33,432 nt of DNA from NCBI RefSeq assembly GCF_015351475.1, contig NZ_JADKPR010000036.1, forward strand, positions 1 to 33,432. Reading direction: 5' to 3'. This DNA comes from Flavobacterium sp. HJJ. Lineage in GTDB: Bacteria; Bacteroidota; Bacteroidia; Flavobacteriales; Flavobacteriaceae. Below, in pieces: positions 9,653-16,993 of the stretch. Both the position numbers and the translations under genes were made by a program. Positions within the stretch are counted from its first letter, which is position 1, and every line of letters begins with the position of its first letter. The notes under the pieces are model-generated. The model saw only the letters and a program-made list of their open reading frames with translations, ran no database searches and was not told the DNA's origin.

Positions 9653-10692
9653 TGAATGCTTTACTAAAAAGACAGATTGTCAAATTTATAAACCCTGAAC
9701 AGTTAAAAGATTTAAAGCATTTTTTGCAGGCAGTCAATGATTCTTATAATAATCATGAAGATCAGATGAGTATGTTACAGCGCGCTATGAAAATTAGTTC
9801 TGATGAACTTTTCGAGGCCAATATAAAACTGCGTAACGAAGCCAATAGTTTAAAAGAGATAAATTTAAATTTGACGGAGATATTCAATTCAATGAATCTG
9901 GATGCCGAAAAATTGGGTAATGAAAAGGATTTTAATCAGTCTGATTTCTTAAAAAAGCAATCTGCAGAAATTTTGTCAATGAATAAACAAAGGGAAGAAC
10001 TGCTAAAAAGTTTAGAAAATCAAAACCGGGAGCTTAACGAATATGCTCATGTGGTTTCTCATGATTTGAAAGCACCGCTTAGAAATATAGATACCCTTAT
10101 TAATTGGGTTCTTGAGGATAATAAAGATAAAATGGGCGAAAGCTGTTTAGATTCCCTTAATAAAGTATTGTTTAATGTCGAAAAAATGGATCTGCTCATC
10201 AAAGGGATTCTGGCTTATTCCACAGTTGATAAATTAGAATCCGAGGAAAGATTAATTGATTTTAACCAAGTAATTGACGAAATAAAGAGAGAGATTCATA
10301 TCCCGAAAAATATTGAAATTCTGATAATTAATAATCTGCCAAAAATAAAAGGGAATACCTGGCGATTCAAACAATTAATGCAGAATTTAATTCAGAACAG
10401 TATTAATTATAATGATAAAGCCCAAGGCAGAATTGAAATTGGCTGTACAGAAAAGGAGCAGGATTTTGAATTTTATATTAAAGACAACGGTATCGGAATC
10501 GCTGAAAAATACCATGATATGATTTTTAAAATATTCACCAAATTAGAAAGCAACAATCAAAATTCAGGAGTGGGGCTTTCTATCGTTAATAAAATTATCG
10601 AGTATTATAAAGGTTCTATCTGGCTTGAAAGTAAAGAAAACATCGGGACAACATTTTTTTTCACCTTACCTAAAAACCATGGAGCAGCCTAA
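9652..10692 (+). CDS. Sensor-less cytoplasmic histidine kinase
   Basis: A 346-residue kinase with no PAS, GAF or membrane segment. Residues 1-60 (with FLQAVNDSYNNHEDQMSML and ISSDELFEAN) and a coiled coil to about 125 resemble the N-terminal region of kinases encoded beside FIST/NosP genes. The HisKA box is VVSHDLKAPL with His137. HATPase_c has QNLIQNSINY (N box), DNGIGI (G1), KIFTKLE (F) and SGVGLSIV (G2). Its catalytic half is clearly paralogous to that of the kinase at 5543 (shared INWVLED/TWIKED, KMD-LI-GIL-YS-VD and PRIH/HIPK-type segments). It overlaps FIST by one base and the HPt gene by 14 bases. The likely input is the FIST protein, and the likely phosphate recipient is the HPt. Confidence 0.9.
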   Translation: MNALLKRQIVKFINPEQLKDLKHFLQAVNDSYNNHEDQMSMLQRAMKISSDELFEANIKLRNEANSLKEINLNLTEIFNSMNLDAEKLGNEKDFNQSDFLKKQSAEILSMNKQREELLKSLENQNRELNEYAHVVSHDLKAPLRNIDTLINWVLEDNKDKMGESCLDSLNKVLFNVEKMDLLIKGILAYSTVDKLESEERLIDFNQVIDEIKREIHIPKNIEILIINNLPKIKGNTWRFKQLMQNLIQNSINYNDKAQGRIEIGCTEKEQDFEFYIKDNGIGIAEKYHDMIFKIFTKLESNNQNSGVGLSIVNKIIEYYKGSIWLESKENIGTTFFFTLPKNHGAA

Positions 10693-10996
10693 TTTAGATT
10701 ATATAGATAAACTCTGCGGAGATGATAATGTATTTAAGAAAAAAATGGTTGCTATCATTAAAAAAGAACTTCCGCTTGAAATAGATGTATATCATAAAAG
10801 TATGGAAGTCCGGGATTACAGGCTTGCTTCAGAACATGTTCATAAATTAAAACATAAAATTTCCATATTGGGTCTTGAAAGTGGCTACTATATTGCCCGT
10901 GAACATGAAAATAATTTATTAAACAGCATAATTAAGTCTGAAGAGGAATTTGAAACCGTTTTAAGGACAATGCAGTGTTTTGTAGATACTATTTAG
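10679..10996 (+). CDS. HPt phosphotransfer protein
   Basis: A 105-residue helical protein. The ATG at 10679 lies inside the last codons of the upstream kinase (14-nt overlap, different frame) and gives MEQPNLDYIDKLCGDD, a normal HPt opening. Earlier in-frame starts would only read through kinase sequence. The phospho-acceptor is most likely His55 in VHKLKHKISILGLE, which corresponds to the family pattern H-x-L-K-G-x-x-x-x-x-G, with K-H replacing K-G. HPt proteins carry phosphate from a kinase receiver to a final regulator. The convergent LytTR regulator ends 41 nt away. No hybrid kinase with a built-in receiver is present here, so the stand-alone receivers at 2892 or 4849 could bridge kinase and HPt. 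Confidence 0.85.
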   Translation: MEQPNLDYIDKLCGDDNVFKKKMVAIIKKELPLEIDVYHKSMEVRDYRLASEHVHKLKHKISILGLESGYYIAREHENNLLNSIIKSEEEFETVLRTMQCFVDTI

Positions 10997-11037
10997 TAGT
11001 TTTTTGTTTATAAAATAACAGTTTGTTTATTTGAAAG

Positions 11038-11751
11038 CTATAATAGATTCAAGCGCTTCATTAAATCCGGCCGATTGGCACGGCTTACAGGAATAACCTC
11101 CTTGCCTATTAATACACTGTTGTCTTCAATATCAATAATTTTTTTTATGTTGATGATAAACGAACGGTGTACTTTCAAAAATAAATTTTCAGGTAATTTG
11201 TCTTCAATCTTTTTAAGGGTGGAGTGAACTACATAATTTTTGTTATCCGTCTTGATATGGATATAATCTCCTTTGGCTTCTACAATATTTACCAGCGCAA
11301 ATTCGATTTTGATTAAACGGCGGTCAATATTAATATAAAATTCGTTTGCATTATCTTCACCAGCAGTTTTATTTATAGCTGTTGCTGCTGCTGTAGGTAA
11401 CGGGCTGACATTGACTTTTTGAACAGCTTTCTGAAAACGGTCTTCGGTAATAGGTTTTACTAAATAATCAGCAATGCATTCGTATTCAAAAGCTTCAATA
11501 GCAAAATTCTTATCAGAAGTTATTAGTATAATTTTGGGAGGATTTTTAATGGTCTGAATAAAATCAAAACCTGTAAAATCAGGCATATGAATGTCCAGAA
11601 AAATTAAATCGACCTCATTTTGATTCAAGAATTTTATAGCACTAATAGCATTTGAGAACTCCTGTAACAAATTTAATTGAGGGGTATTCTCAATCATTTT
11701 TTCTATGATGGCTCTTGCCATTTCTTCGTCATCAATAATAATGCAATTCAT
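11038..11751 (-). CDS. LytTR-family response regulator
   Basis: A 237-residue regulator. The receiver (1-120) has D7-D8-E9, phospho-acceptor D53 in VDLIFLDIHMP, the switch region LITSDK, and Lys in YLVKPI. A linker rich in Ala/Thr leads to a LytTR DNA-binding domain (about 140-237) with FYINIDRRLIKI, the IVEAKGDYIHI core, HSTLKKIEDKLP, FLKVHRSFIIN and VIPVSRANR. LytTR proteins bind direct repeats as dimers and activate transcription. The gene converges on the FIST/kinase/HPt operon with only 41 nt between stops, making it the natural output of that relay. No LytS-type membrane kinase is nearby. Confidence 0.93.
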   Translation of the reverse strand: MNCIIIDDEEMARAIIEKMIENTPQLNLLQEFSNAISAIKFLNQNEVDLIFLDIHMPDFTGFDFIQTIKNPPKIILITSDKNFAIEAFEYECIADYLVKPITEDRFQKAVQKVNVSPLPTAAATAINKTAGEDNANEFYINIDRRLIKIEFALVNIVEAKGDYIHIKTDNKNYVVHSTLKKIEDKLPENLFLKVHRSFIINIKKIIDIEDNSVLIGKEVIPVSRANRPDLMKRLNLL

Positions 11752-11775
11752 AGTTAAGCAGATTTATAATTCAGG

Positions 11776-11809
11776 TAAAGCTACTGATGGATTTTAAAAT
11801 AACTTCAAA
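11776..11809 (-). promoter_or_regulatory. Probable promoter of the LytTR regulator
   Basis: On the minus strand TTTG (11806-11809) is followed after 22 nt by TAGCTTTA (11776-11783), one base from the Bacteroidota -7 consensus, 24 nt before the ATG at 11751. A 17-base A tract on this strand (T17 at 11833-11849 on plus) lies just upstream of the -33 box. Confidence 0.55.
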
Positions 11810-11832
11810 TTCATTTTTGTAAAGCCGTACTA

Positions 11833-11849
11833 TTTTTTTTTTTTTTTTT
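11833..11849. repeat. T17 homopolymer tract
   Basis: An uninterrupted run of 17 T upstream of the LytTR promoter (82-98 nt before its start codon). It is the longest homopolymer I see in the window. Such tracts vary in length by slippage and can act as UP-like elements. The rest of 11850-12009 is AT-rich and shows nothing else. Confidence 0.8.
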
Positions 11850-12009
11850 AATCCTTTTCCTATTCTTAAGCAAGATAATAACTTTTTTTAAGACCTAATA
11901 TGAATATTTGTATTTTAATTTATTGATATTTCCACATACTCAAAAAAAATAATTTTTATAACCACTTTTGTTTTAAGATTTAATGAATAATTTGAATAGT
12001 TGTCAAAAC

Positions 12010-12046
12010 AAAAAAGCCTGTAAACCATATGATTTACAGGCTTTTG
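12010..12046. terminator. Bidirectional terminator after ssrA
   Basis: AAAAGCCTGTAAA (12012-12024) pairs with TTTACAGGCTTTT (12033-12045) around an 8-nt loop. On the minus strand a T-rich run follows, so it ends the tmRNA transcript about 24 nt past its mature 3' end. It has T runs on both strands. Confidence 0.88.
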
Positions 12047-12068
12047 TTGTCATTTGAATTGTTTTTTG

Positions 12069-12462
12069 TGGAATCGCCGGGAATCGAACCCGGGTCCAAA
12101 CAAGCAACTAAAGAGCTTTCTACACGCTTATTTCCTGAATGGGTTTTCGACGCTGAGTTAGGTCAGGAACAACCGCTCTTTGCTTAGCTTCTTTAGTTTC
12201 GAAATCCGTCCAAAGCTTACGGAAATCTAGGTTTAAATTTACGATTCATCTTAATCGACCGCTATAAACCAAAGCTTTCGAGATGAATCCTGCTTTCCTA
12301 CCTTGTAGGACGAGGCTAATCTTACTATGATTCAGATTATGCAGCAAGAGCGTAGTTTCCTTCGCCGTGTAAAATGTTTGAGACCTTTTATTTACGAGAA
12401 TTATCCCAGTTCTCGACGTGCTTACTTTTCAATTCGACTTGCTGTCAAAACCAGTCGACCCC
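12069..12462 (-). ncRNA. ssrA: Transfer-messenger RNA (tmRNA)
   Basis: About 394 nt. The 5' end GGGGTCGACTGG (12462 downward) and the 3' end with the T arm GGTTCGATTCCCGGCG followed by ATTCC form the tRNA-like domain: GGGGUCG pairs with CGAUUCC using G-U pairs. The tag frame lies at 12337-12366 and reads GEGNYALAA-stop, ending in the ALAA degron recognised by ClpXP-type proteases. Several pseudoknot stems are visible between tag and acceptor. After the discriminator A (12069) the genome reads CAA, so the terminal CCA must be added enzymatically. tmRNA with SmpB rescues stalled ribosomes and tags the unfinished peptides. smpB is not in the window. Confidence 0.96.
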
Positions 12463-12475
12463 ATTTTTTATTTTA

Positions 12476-12662
12476 GACTGCAGATATCAGATATTAGATT
12501 ACAGAATCTTAAATTGGACTGCAAATATACGATATGAATTTCAAAATTCAATATCAAAATTTATTAAGTGTATTAATTTCAAAAATTAACTACAGTTTAA
12601 AATTACTAAATCTGAATATTGCAATCCAAAAATCTGCTGTCTGATATCTGATAACTGCAATC
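12476..12662. repeat. Long imperfect inverted repeat upstream of ssrA
   Basis: Arm 12476-12510 (GACTGCAGATATCAGATATT and on) is nearly the reverse complement of 12628-12662. Pairing continues inward (TTGGACTGCAAATAT near 12514 against ATATTGCAATCCAA near 12617), giving arms of about 58 nt. The arms are made of ATCTGATATCTG-like sub-repeats. The element starts 14 nt upstream of the tmRNA 5' end and stops just before the 3' end of the serine hydrolase gene. It resembles other Bacteroidota intergenic palindromes. Confidence 0.7.
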
Positions 12663-12666
12663 TGAT

Positions 12667-13881
12667 TTACTCAGTATCTTTCACCTTAAAAGGATAGTCG
12701 CCAAATATAACAGACAGTTTTCGAACCGCATATGTGCTTCGGTTGAATTTATTGGACAAGGCAATTATTGTTACGTTTTCATCTTTCAAAGTGATGTAGG
12801 ATGATGTAAAACCATGCCACCAGCCATTATGAAAATAGAAGTTTTTGCCAGTTTCCCAATTAATCATCCGAATACCCAATCCGTAATTTTTAGTTCCTTT
12901 ATGTTCGTTGCTGTATCCTGTATACACTTGTGCCAGCAGTTCAGGTTCCAAAAAATATGGAGAATTTCTTGCTCTGTCAAATTTCAATAAATCTCTGGGA
13001 GTAGAATAGATATTTTTGTCGCCATATATTTTGTCTAGATAATCGATGCCAATTTCTACCCTGTTGGCTTTATAGGATGGCGCTACATTATGTTTGTCTT
13101 TTTCAAAATCCAAGACAAAAGTATGAGTCATTCCCAGCGGTTTGAAAATGATCTGTGCCATCGCTTCTCTATAGGAAAGCTTGGTTACTTTCTCAATAAT
13201 CAAAGCCAGCATCGCATAATTAGTATTGCAGTATGCAAAACGGGTACCGGTTTTTTGCTCCAATTGGATTCCTTTAGTACCCATTATCGTCAATATATCC
13301 TGATTGGTCAAAGTATTATGTCTGTCCCAGACACTTTTGTCCCGATCAGTAAAATAGGCATAGCTGCGCATACCGCTTCTATGGCAAAGCAGCATCCTAA
13401 CAGTAACCTCTGGATAGGGAAACTCCGGCAGGAAATCAGATACTTTCTGGTCTAAGTCAATTCTTTTGGCATTTACTAATTTTAATACAGCTGTTGCTGT
13501 CAGTACTTTGCTGACCGACGCAATATGAATAGAAGTAGTGTCAGTAATTGGTGTTTTGTCTCTTAAATTAGAATAACCTTCGTATTTTTCATAAATGATC
13601 TGGCCATTTTTTGCCACAAGAAACCCGCCGTTCATACTATTATTTGGCCAGTTTTTCTTAACGAAAGAATCAATCTGGAGCTGTTTTTCTTTGATATAAT
13701 CTGCAGTAAGTGGTTCTTCCTTGCTCATAGGTTTCATTTTAGGCAAAACATTTTTTGGAAGATCAGCGTCTTTTATTTCTATTGCCGCTTTTTCTTTAGC
13801 ATCAGATTCATTTTTGCAGGAAGTCAATACCGCTATTGGGAGCAGTAAATATAGTATATTTGCCTTTTTTATTAAATTCAT
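12667..13881 (-). CDS. Serine hydrolase lipoprotein, beta-lactamase class C fold
   Basis: A 404-residue exported lipoprotein. An upstream in-frame ATG (13902) would add seven residues, but the start at 13881 gives a normal type II signal, MNLIKKANILYLLLPIAVL with lipobox LTSC (Cys22). The catalytic SxxK is S122-V-S-K125, the YxN-like motif is YCN in FAYCNTNYAML, and HNGWWHG near the C-terminus replaces the KTG box. Other family marks are LLCHRSGMRSY and PLGMTHTF. Members include DD-peptidases, esterases and class C-like hydrolases. The lipobox with no clear +2 Asp signal suggests outer-membrane or surface placement. The substrate cannot be told, and beta-lactam resistance should not be assumed. 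Confidence 0.88.
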   Translation of the reverse strand: MNLIKKANILYLLLPIAVLTSCKNESDAKEKAAIEIKDADLPKNVLPKMKPMSKEEPLTADYIKEKQLQIDSFVKKNWPNNSMNGGFLVAKNGQIIYEKYEGYSNLRDKTPITDTTSIHIASVSKVLTATAVLKLVNAKRIDLDQKVSDFLPEFPYPEVTVRMLLCHRSGMRSYAYFTDRDKSVWDRHNTLTNQDILTIMGTKGIQLEQKTGTRFAYCNTNYAMLALIIEKVTKLSYREAMAQIIFKPLGMTHTFVLDFEKDKHNVAPSYKANRVEIGIDYLDKIYGDKNIYSTPRDLLKFDRARNSPYFLEPELLAQVYTGYSNEHKGTKNYGLGIRMINWETGKNFYFHNGWWHGFTSSYITLKDENVTIIALSNKFNRSTYAVRKLSVIFGDYPFKVKDTE

Positions 13882-14067
13882 TTTTGAGGGACTAAAAAGC
13901 AAATATATATAATCCTCTGGTTTTGTTTTTGTTTTTTTTTATTTATGAATATTATTTTTTATAAACCCGAAAAAAGGAGTTTTTTATAGTTAATTAATCA
14001 TCATCGTGTTAAGTTTTTTTAGTAGAGAAAAAGGTTTATTAAAAAAGTGGAAATCAAATAATAAAGT

Positions 14068-14075
14068 TATATTTG
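14068..14075 (+). promoter_or_regulatory. -7 box (TATATTTG) for the dehydrogenase gene
   Basis: TATATTTG matches the Bacteroidota TAnnTTTG consensus 52 nt before the ATG at 14128. The -33 region is not clear. A second, poorer TATATTTTT lies at about 14099. Confidence 0.45.
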
Positions 14076-14127
14076 TAACAAATATTGTTTTTTAAGTTAT
14101 ATTTTTACAAATTTTAAAAAAATAAAT

Positions 14128-15330
14128 ATGAAATTCGGAATTATAAAAGAAAGAAAAAATCCGCCGGACAGGAGGGTTGTTTTCTCACCAAATGAGTTAG
14201 CCAAAATAAAGCAGCAGTACCATGACTGCACTGTAAAAGTTGAAAGTTCTGATATTCGAATTTTTACGGATGTTCAATACCAAAGTATGGGAATTGAAGT
14301 TGTCAATGATGTAAGTGACTGCGATGTTCTTTTTGGGGTAAAGGAAGTTCCTGTGGATCATTTGATTCCTAATAAATCCTATTTCTTTTTTTCGCATACT
14401 ATAAAGAAACAGCCTTATAACCGAAAATTACTGCAGGCAGTTTTGGAAAAAAACATTGATCTGTATGATTACGAAACCATTGTTGATTCTCATAACCGAA
14501 GATTAATCGGTTTTGGGCGGTATGCTGGATTTGTAGGGACTTATAATGCTTTCCGTGCTTTCGGAATTAAATTTGAGCTGTTTAAAATGCCAAAAGCCGA
14601 AACGCTCTCTGGTAAAGATGCCTTGACTGCCCATCTTAAAAGACATATTCTGCCTCCTCTGAAAATTGTGGTTACAGGAACAGGTAAAGTTGGAAATGGT
14701 GCTGCGGAAATGCTGAAAGCTATGAAAATAAAAGAAGTTACACCTGAAAATTTTCTGGCTAAAAATTTCACCCAGGCCGTTTATACCCAGATTGATGTTT
14801 TGGATTATAATAAAAGAAAAGACGGTCAGGTATTGGATTTTATCGATTTTCATAATAATCCGTCAGAATATATTTCAGACTTTGAACGTTTCACCAAAGT
14901 TTCAGATATTTATATAACGGCTCATTTTCATGCTAATGATGCTCCTGTAATTTTATCCCGCGAAATGCTTCAGGCTAATGACTGCAAAATAAAAGTTGTG
15001 GCTGATATTTCCTGCGACGTTAATGGTCCAATCGCGTGTACGCTGCGTTCCTCGACTATTGCCGATCCATTATACGGTTATCTTCCAAACGAAGACAAAG
15101 AAGTAGATGTTTTTCATCCAGCAGCTATTGTCGTTATGGCTGTTGATAATTTACCTTGTGAATTGCCAAAAGATTCGAGCGAAGGTTTTGGAGAAATGTT
15201 TTCAGAGCATGTTATTCCTGCTTTTTTCAATGGCGATAAAGACGGTATCCTCAAAAGAGCAAAAATAACCGAAAACGGAAAACTCACCGAACGTTTCGGC
15301 TATCTGCAGGATTATGTTGATGGAAAATGA
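14128..15330 (+). CDS. NAD(P)-dependent saccharopine/alanine dehydrogenase family enzyme
   Basis: A 400-residue soluble enzyme of the alanine dehydrogenase/transhydrogenase-N superfamily. The N-terminal part has the substrate-binding pattern IIKERKNPPDRRVVFSP and LFGVKEVP, and the SHT-K motif (FFFSHTIKKQPYNRKLL). A glycine-rich dinucleotide fold, VVTGTGKVGNGAAEML, starts near residue 182, followed by VVADISCDVNGPI and the HPAAIVVMAVDNLP segment. The combination, with L-Y-D-Y-E and R-x-x-x-F-G-x-x-A-G-x-V-G, is closer to lysine-forming saccharopine dehydrogenase (Lys1-like) than to classical alanine dehydrogenase. The exact substrate is uncertain. It is monocistronic and convergent with fumC, separated by a repeat-rich gap. 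Confidence 0.82.
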   Translation: MKFGIIKERKNPPDRRVVFSPNELAKIKQQYHDCTVKVESSDIRIFTDVQYQSMGIEVVNDVSDCDVLFGVKEVPVDHLIPNKSYFFFSHTIKKQPYNRKLLQAVLEKNIDLYDYETIVDSHNRRLIGFGRYAGFVGTYNAFRAFGIKFELFKMPKAETLSGKDALTAHLKRHILPPLKIVVTGTGKVGNGAAEMLKAMKIKEVTPENFLAKNFTQAVYTQIDVLDYNKRKDGQVLDFIDFHNNPSEYISDFERFTKVSDIYITAHFHANDAPVILSREMLQANDCKIKVVADISCDVNGPIACTLRSSTIADPLYGYLPNEDKEVDVFHPAAIVVMAVDNLPCELPKDSSEGFGEMFSEHVIPAFFNGDKDGILKRAKITENGKLTERFGYLQDYVDGK

Positions 15331-15340
15331 AAATAATTAT

Positions 15341-15445
15341 TAATTGTTAATGGTTAATTATGAATTAAATTAGCGTTGAATAAGGTTTTAAAAATAATTA
15401 ACCATTACAATTAACTTACCATTAACCATTAACCATTAACCATTA
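15341..15445. repeat. Inverted repeat with ACCATTA tandem copies
   Basis: TAATTGTTAATGGTTAATTA (15341-15360) pairs with 15395-15413 with one base bulged. Then ACCATTA is repeated four times without change at 15418-15445. It lies between the convergent dehydrogenase and fumC genes and may act as a terminator for both. Confidence 0.75.
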
Positions 15446-15447
15446 AT

Positions 15448-16833
15448 TTAAACCATATCCTCGGGTTTCACCCATTTATTAAATTCTTCGGGAGTTACAT
15501 ATCCTAACCGTACTGCTTCTTCTTTGAGCGTTGTTCCGTTTTTGTGTGCGGTTTGTGCAATTTCTGCCGATTTATAATAACCAATTTTGGTGTTCAGAGC
15601 TGTGACCAGCATCAATGAATTATTGACAAGTTCTTTAATTCGTTTGTGGTTTGGTTCAATACCCTGAGCACAATGAATGTCAAAGGAATAGCAGGCATCA
15701 CCGAGCAGTTCAGCAGACTGTAGAAAGTTGGCAGCCATCATCGGTTTAAAAACATTCAGTTCGTATTGCCCCTGCATACCGCCAACGGTAATTGACATAT
15801 CATTTCCAATCACCTGCGCACAAACCATCGTTAAGGCTTCGCATTGGGTTGGATTAACTTTTCCGGGCATAATCGAAGAGCCGGGTTCATTCTCGGGAAT
15901 AAGTATTTCGCCAATGCCAGATCGCGGTCCTGATGCGAGCATTCTAATATCGTTGGCAATTTTATTTAATGAAACGGCCAATTGTTTGAGAGCACCGTGT
16001 GTTTCAACAATCGCATCATGAGCCGCCAAAGCTTCAAACTTATTGGAAGCAGTTACAAATGGATGTCCTGTAAACTGCGAAATATATTCTGCTGCTTTTA
16101 TGTCATAACCTTTGGGTGTGTTCAGGCCAGTGCCAACCGCGGTACCGCCTAATGCAATTTCGGATAAATGCTGTAATGTATTTTTGACTGCTTTTAATCC
16201 AAAATCCAGCTGTGCTGCATAACCTGAAATTTCCTGACCTAATGTTAAGGGAGTGGCATCCATTAAGTGCGTACGTCCTATTTTGACCACTGATTTAAAT
16301 TCGGCAGCTTTTTTTTGAAGCGTGTTTTTTAGTTTTTCTACATTCGGGATGGTATTTTCTACCACGGTTTTGTAGGCAGCAATATGCATGGCAGTTGGAA
16401 AAGTGTCATTGGATGACTGTGATTTATTGACATCATCATTTGCTTTTATGAAAGGCTCATCGTCAGTAATGCTAAGTTTTTTCAATACTTGAGCACGATT
16501 GGCAATTACCTCGTTGACATTCATATTGCTTTGCGTACCCGAACCAGTCTGCCAGATTACGAGCGGAAATTCACCAGCAAGTTCACCGGCAAGAATTTCA
16601 TCACATACCAAAGCAATGTAATCTCTTTTCTCGGCAGTCAGGACTCCTAATTCACAATTGGCGTAGGCGGCTGCTTTTTTGAGATAGGCAAAACCTTTTA
16701 TAATGGCTTTTGGCATTGACGCCTCAGCACCAATTTTGAAATTGTTTCGCGAGCGTTCCGTTTGAGCGCCCCAGTATCTGTCTGCTGGGACGTGCACTTC
16801 TCCCATAGTGTCTTTTTCTATTCTAAAATCCAT
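15448..16833 (-). CDS. fumC: Class II fumarate hydratase
   Basis: A 461-residue enzyme of normal length for class II fumarase, which interconverts fumarate and malate in the TCA cycle and needs no iron-sulfur cluster. The superfamily signature GSSIMPGKVNPTQCEA is intact (catalytic Ser loop). GRTHLMDATPLTLGQE carries the catalytic His, and QTGSGTQSNMNVNEVIANRA and SSNDTFPTAMH form the rest of the active site between subunits. The N-terminus MDFRIEKDTMGEVHVPADRY is also typical. It is convergent with the dehydrogenase gene at 14128, and the M16 peptidase gene lies upstream on the same strand behind a terminator, so it is likely monocistronic. Confidence 0.97.
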   Translation of the reverse strand: MDFRIEKDTMGEVHVPADRYWGAQTERSRNNFKIGAEASMPKAIIKGFAYLKKAAAYANCELGVLTAEKRDYIALVCDEILAGELAGEFPLVIWQTGSGTQSNMNVNEVIANRAQVLKKLSITDDEPFIKANDDVNKSQSSNDTFPTAMHIAAYKTVVENTIPNVEKLKNTLQKKAAEFKSVVKIGRTHLMDATPLTLGQEISGYAAQLDFGLKAVKNTLQHLSEIALGGTAVGTGLNTPKGYDIKAAEYISQFTGHPFVTASNKFEALAAHDAIVETHGALKQLAVSLNKIANDIRMLASGPRSGIGEILIPENEPGSSIMPGKVNPTQCEALTMVCAQVIGNDMSITVGGMQGQYELNVFKPMMAANFLQSAELLGDACYSFDIHCAQGIEPNHKRIKELVNNSLMLVTALNTKIGYYKSAEIAQTAHKNGTTLKEEAVRLGYVTPEEFNKWVKPEDMV

Positions 16834-16904
16834 GATATTTGTTTTGTATATTTGGAATTACAATAAAGTTACTTCTTTTTTTATGAAATTAATTTCACAC
16901 ATAA

Positions 16905-16936
16905 AAAAAATGTATTGAGCAATCAATACATTTTTT
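16905..16936 (-). terminator. Terminator after the M16 peptidase gene
   Basis: TGTATTGA (16911-16918) pairs with TCAATACA (16923-16930) around a 4-nt loop, flanked by A and T runs, so it can work in both directions. It lies 58 nt past the M16 stop and about 70 nt upstream of the fumC start. Confidence 0.8.
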
Positions 16937-16993
16937 GTAAAATTAGATATGAGATATCTTTTTATCTTAGAAACTTAGCAGCTGAAAAAAAAA

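Noticed and set aside
12374..12589. 71-codon plus-strand frame
   Set aside because: It runs over the 5' part of tmRNA on the other strand and into the palindrome; the translation is repeat sequence.
12667..13881. Beta-lactam resistance gene
   Set aside because: The SxxK fold is shared by many esterases and peptidases; the KTG box is replaced by HNG, and nothing in the context supports resistance.
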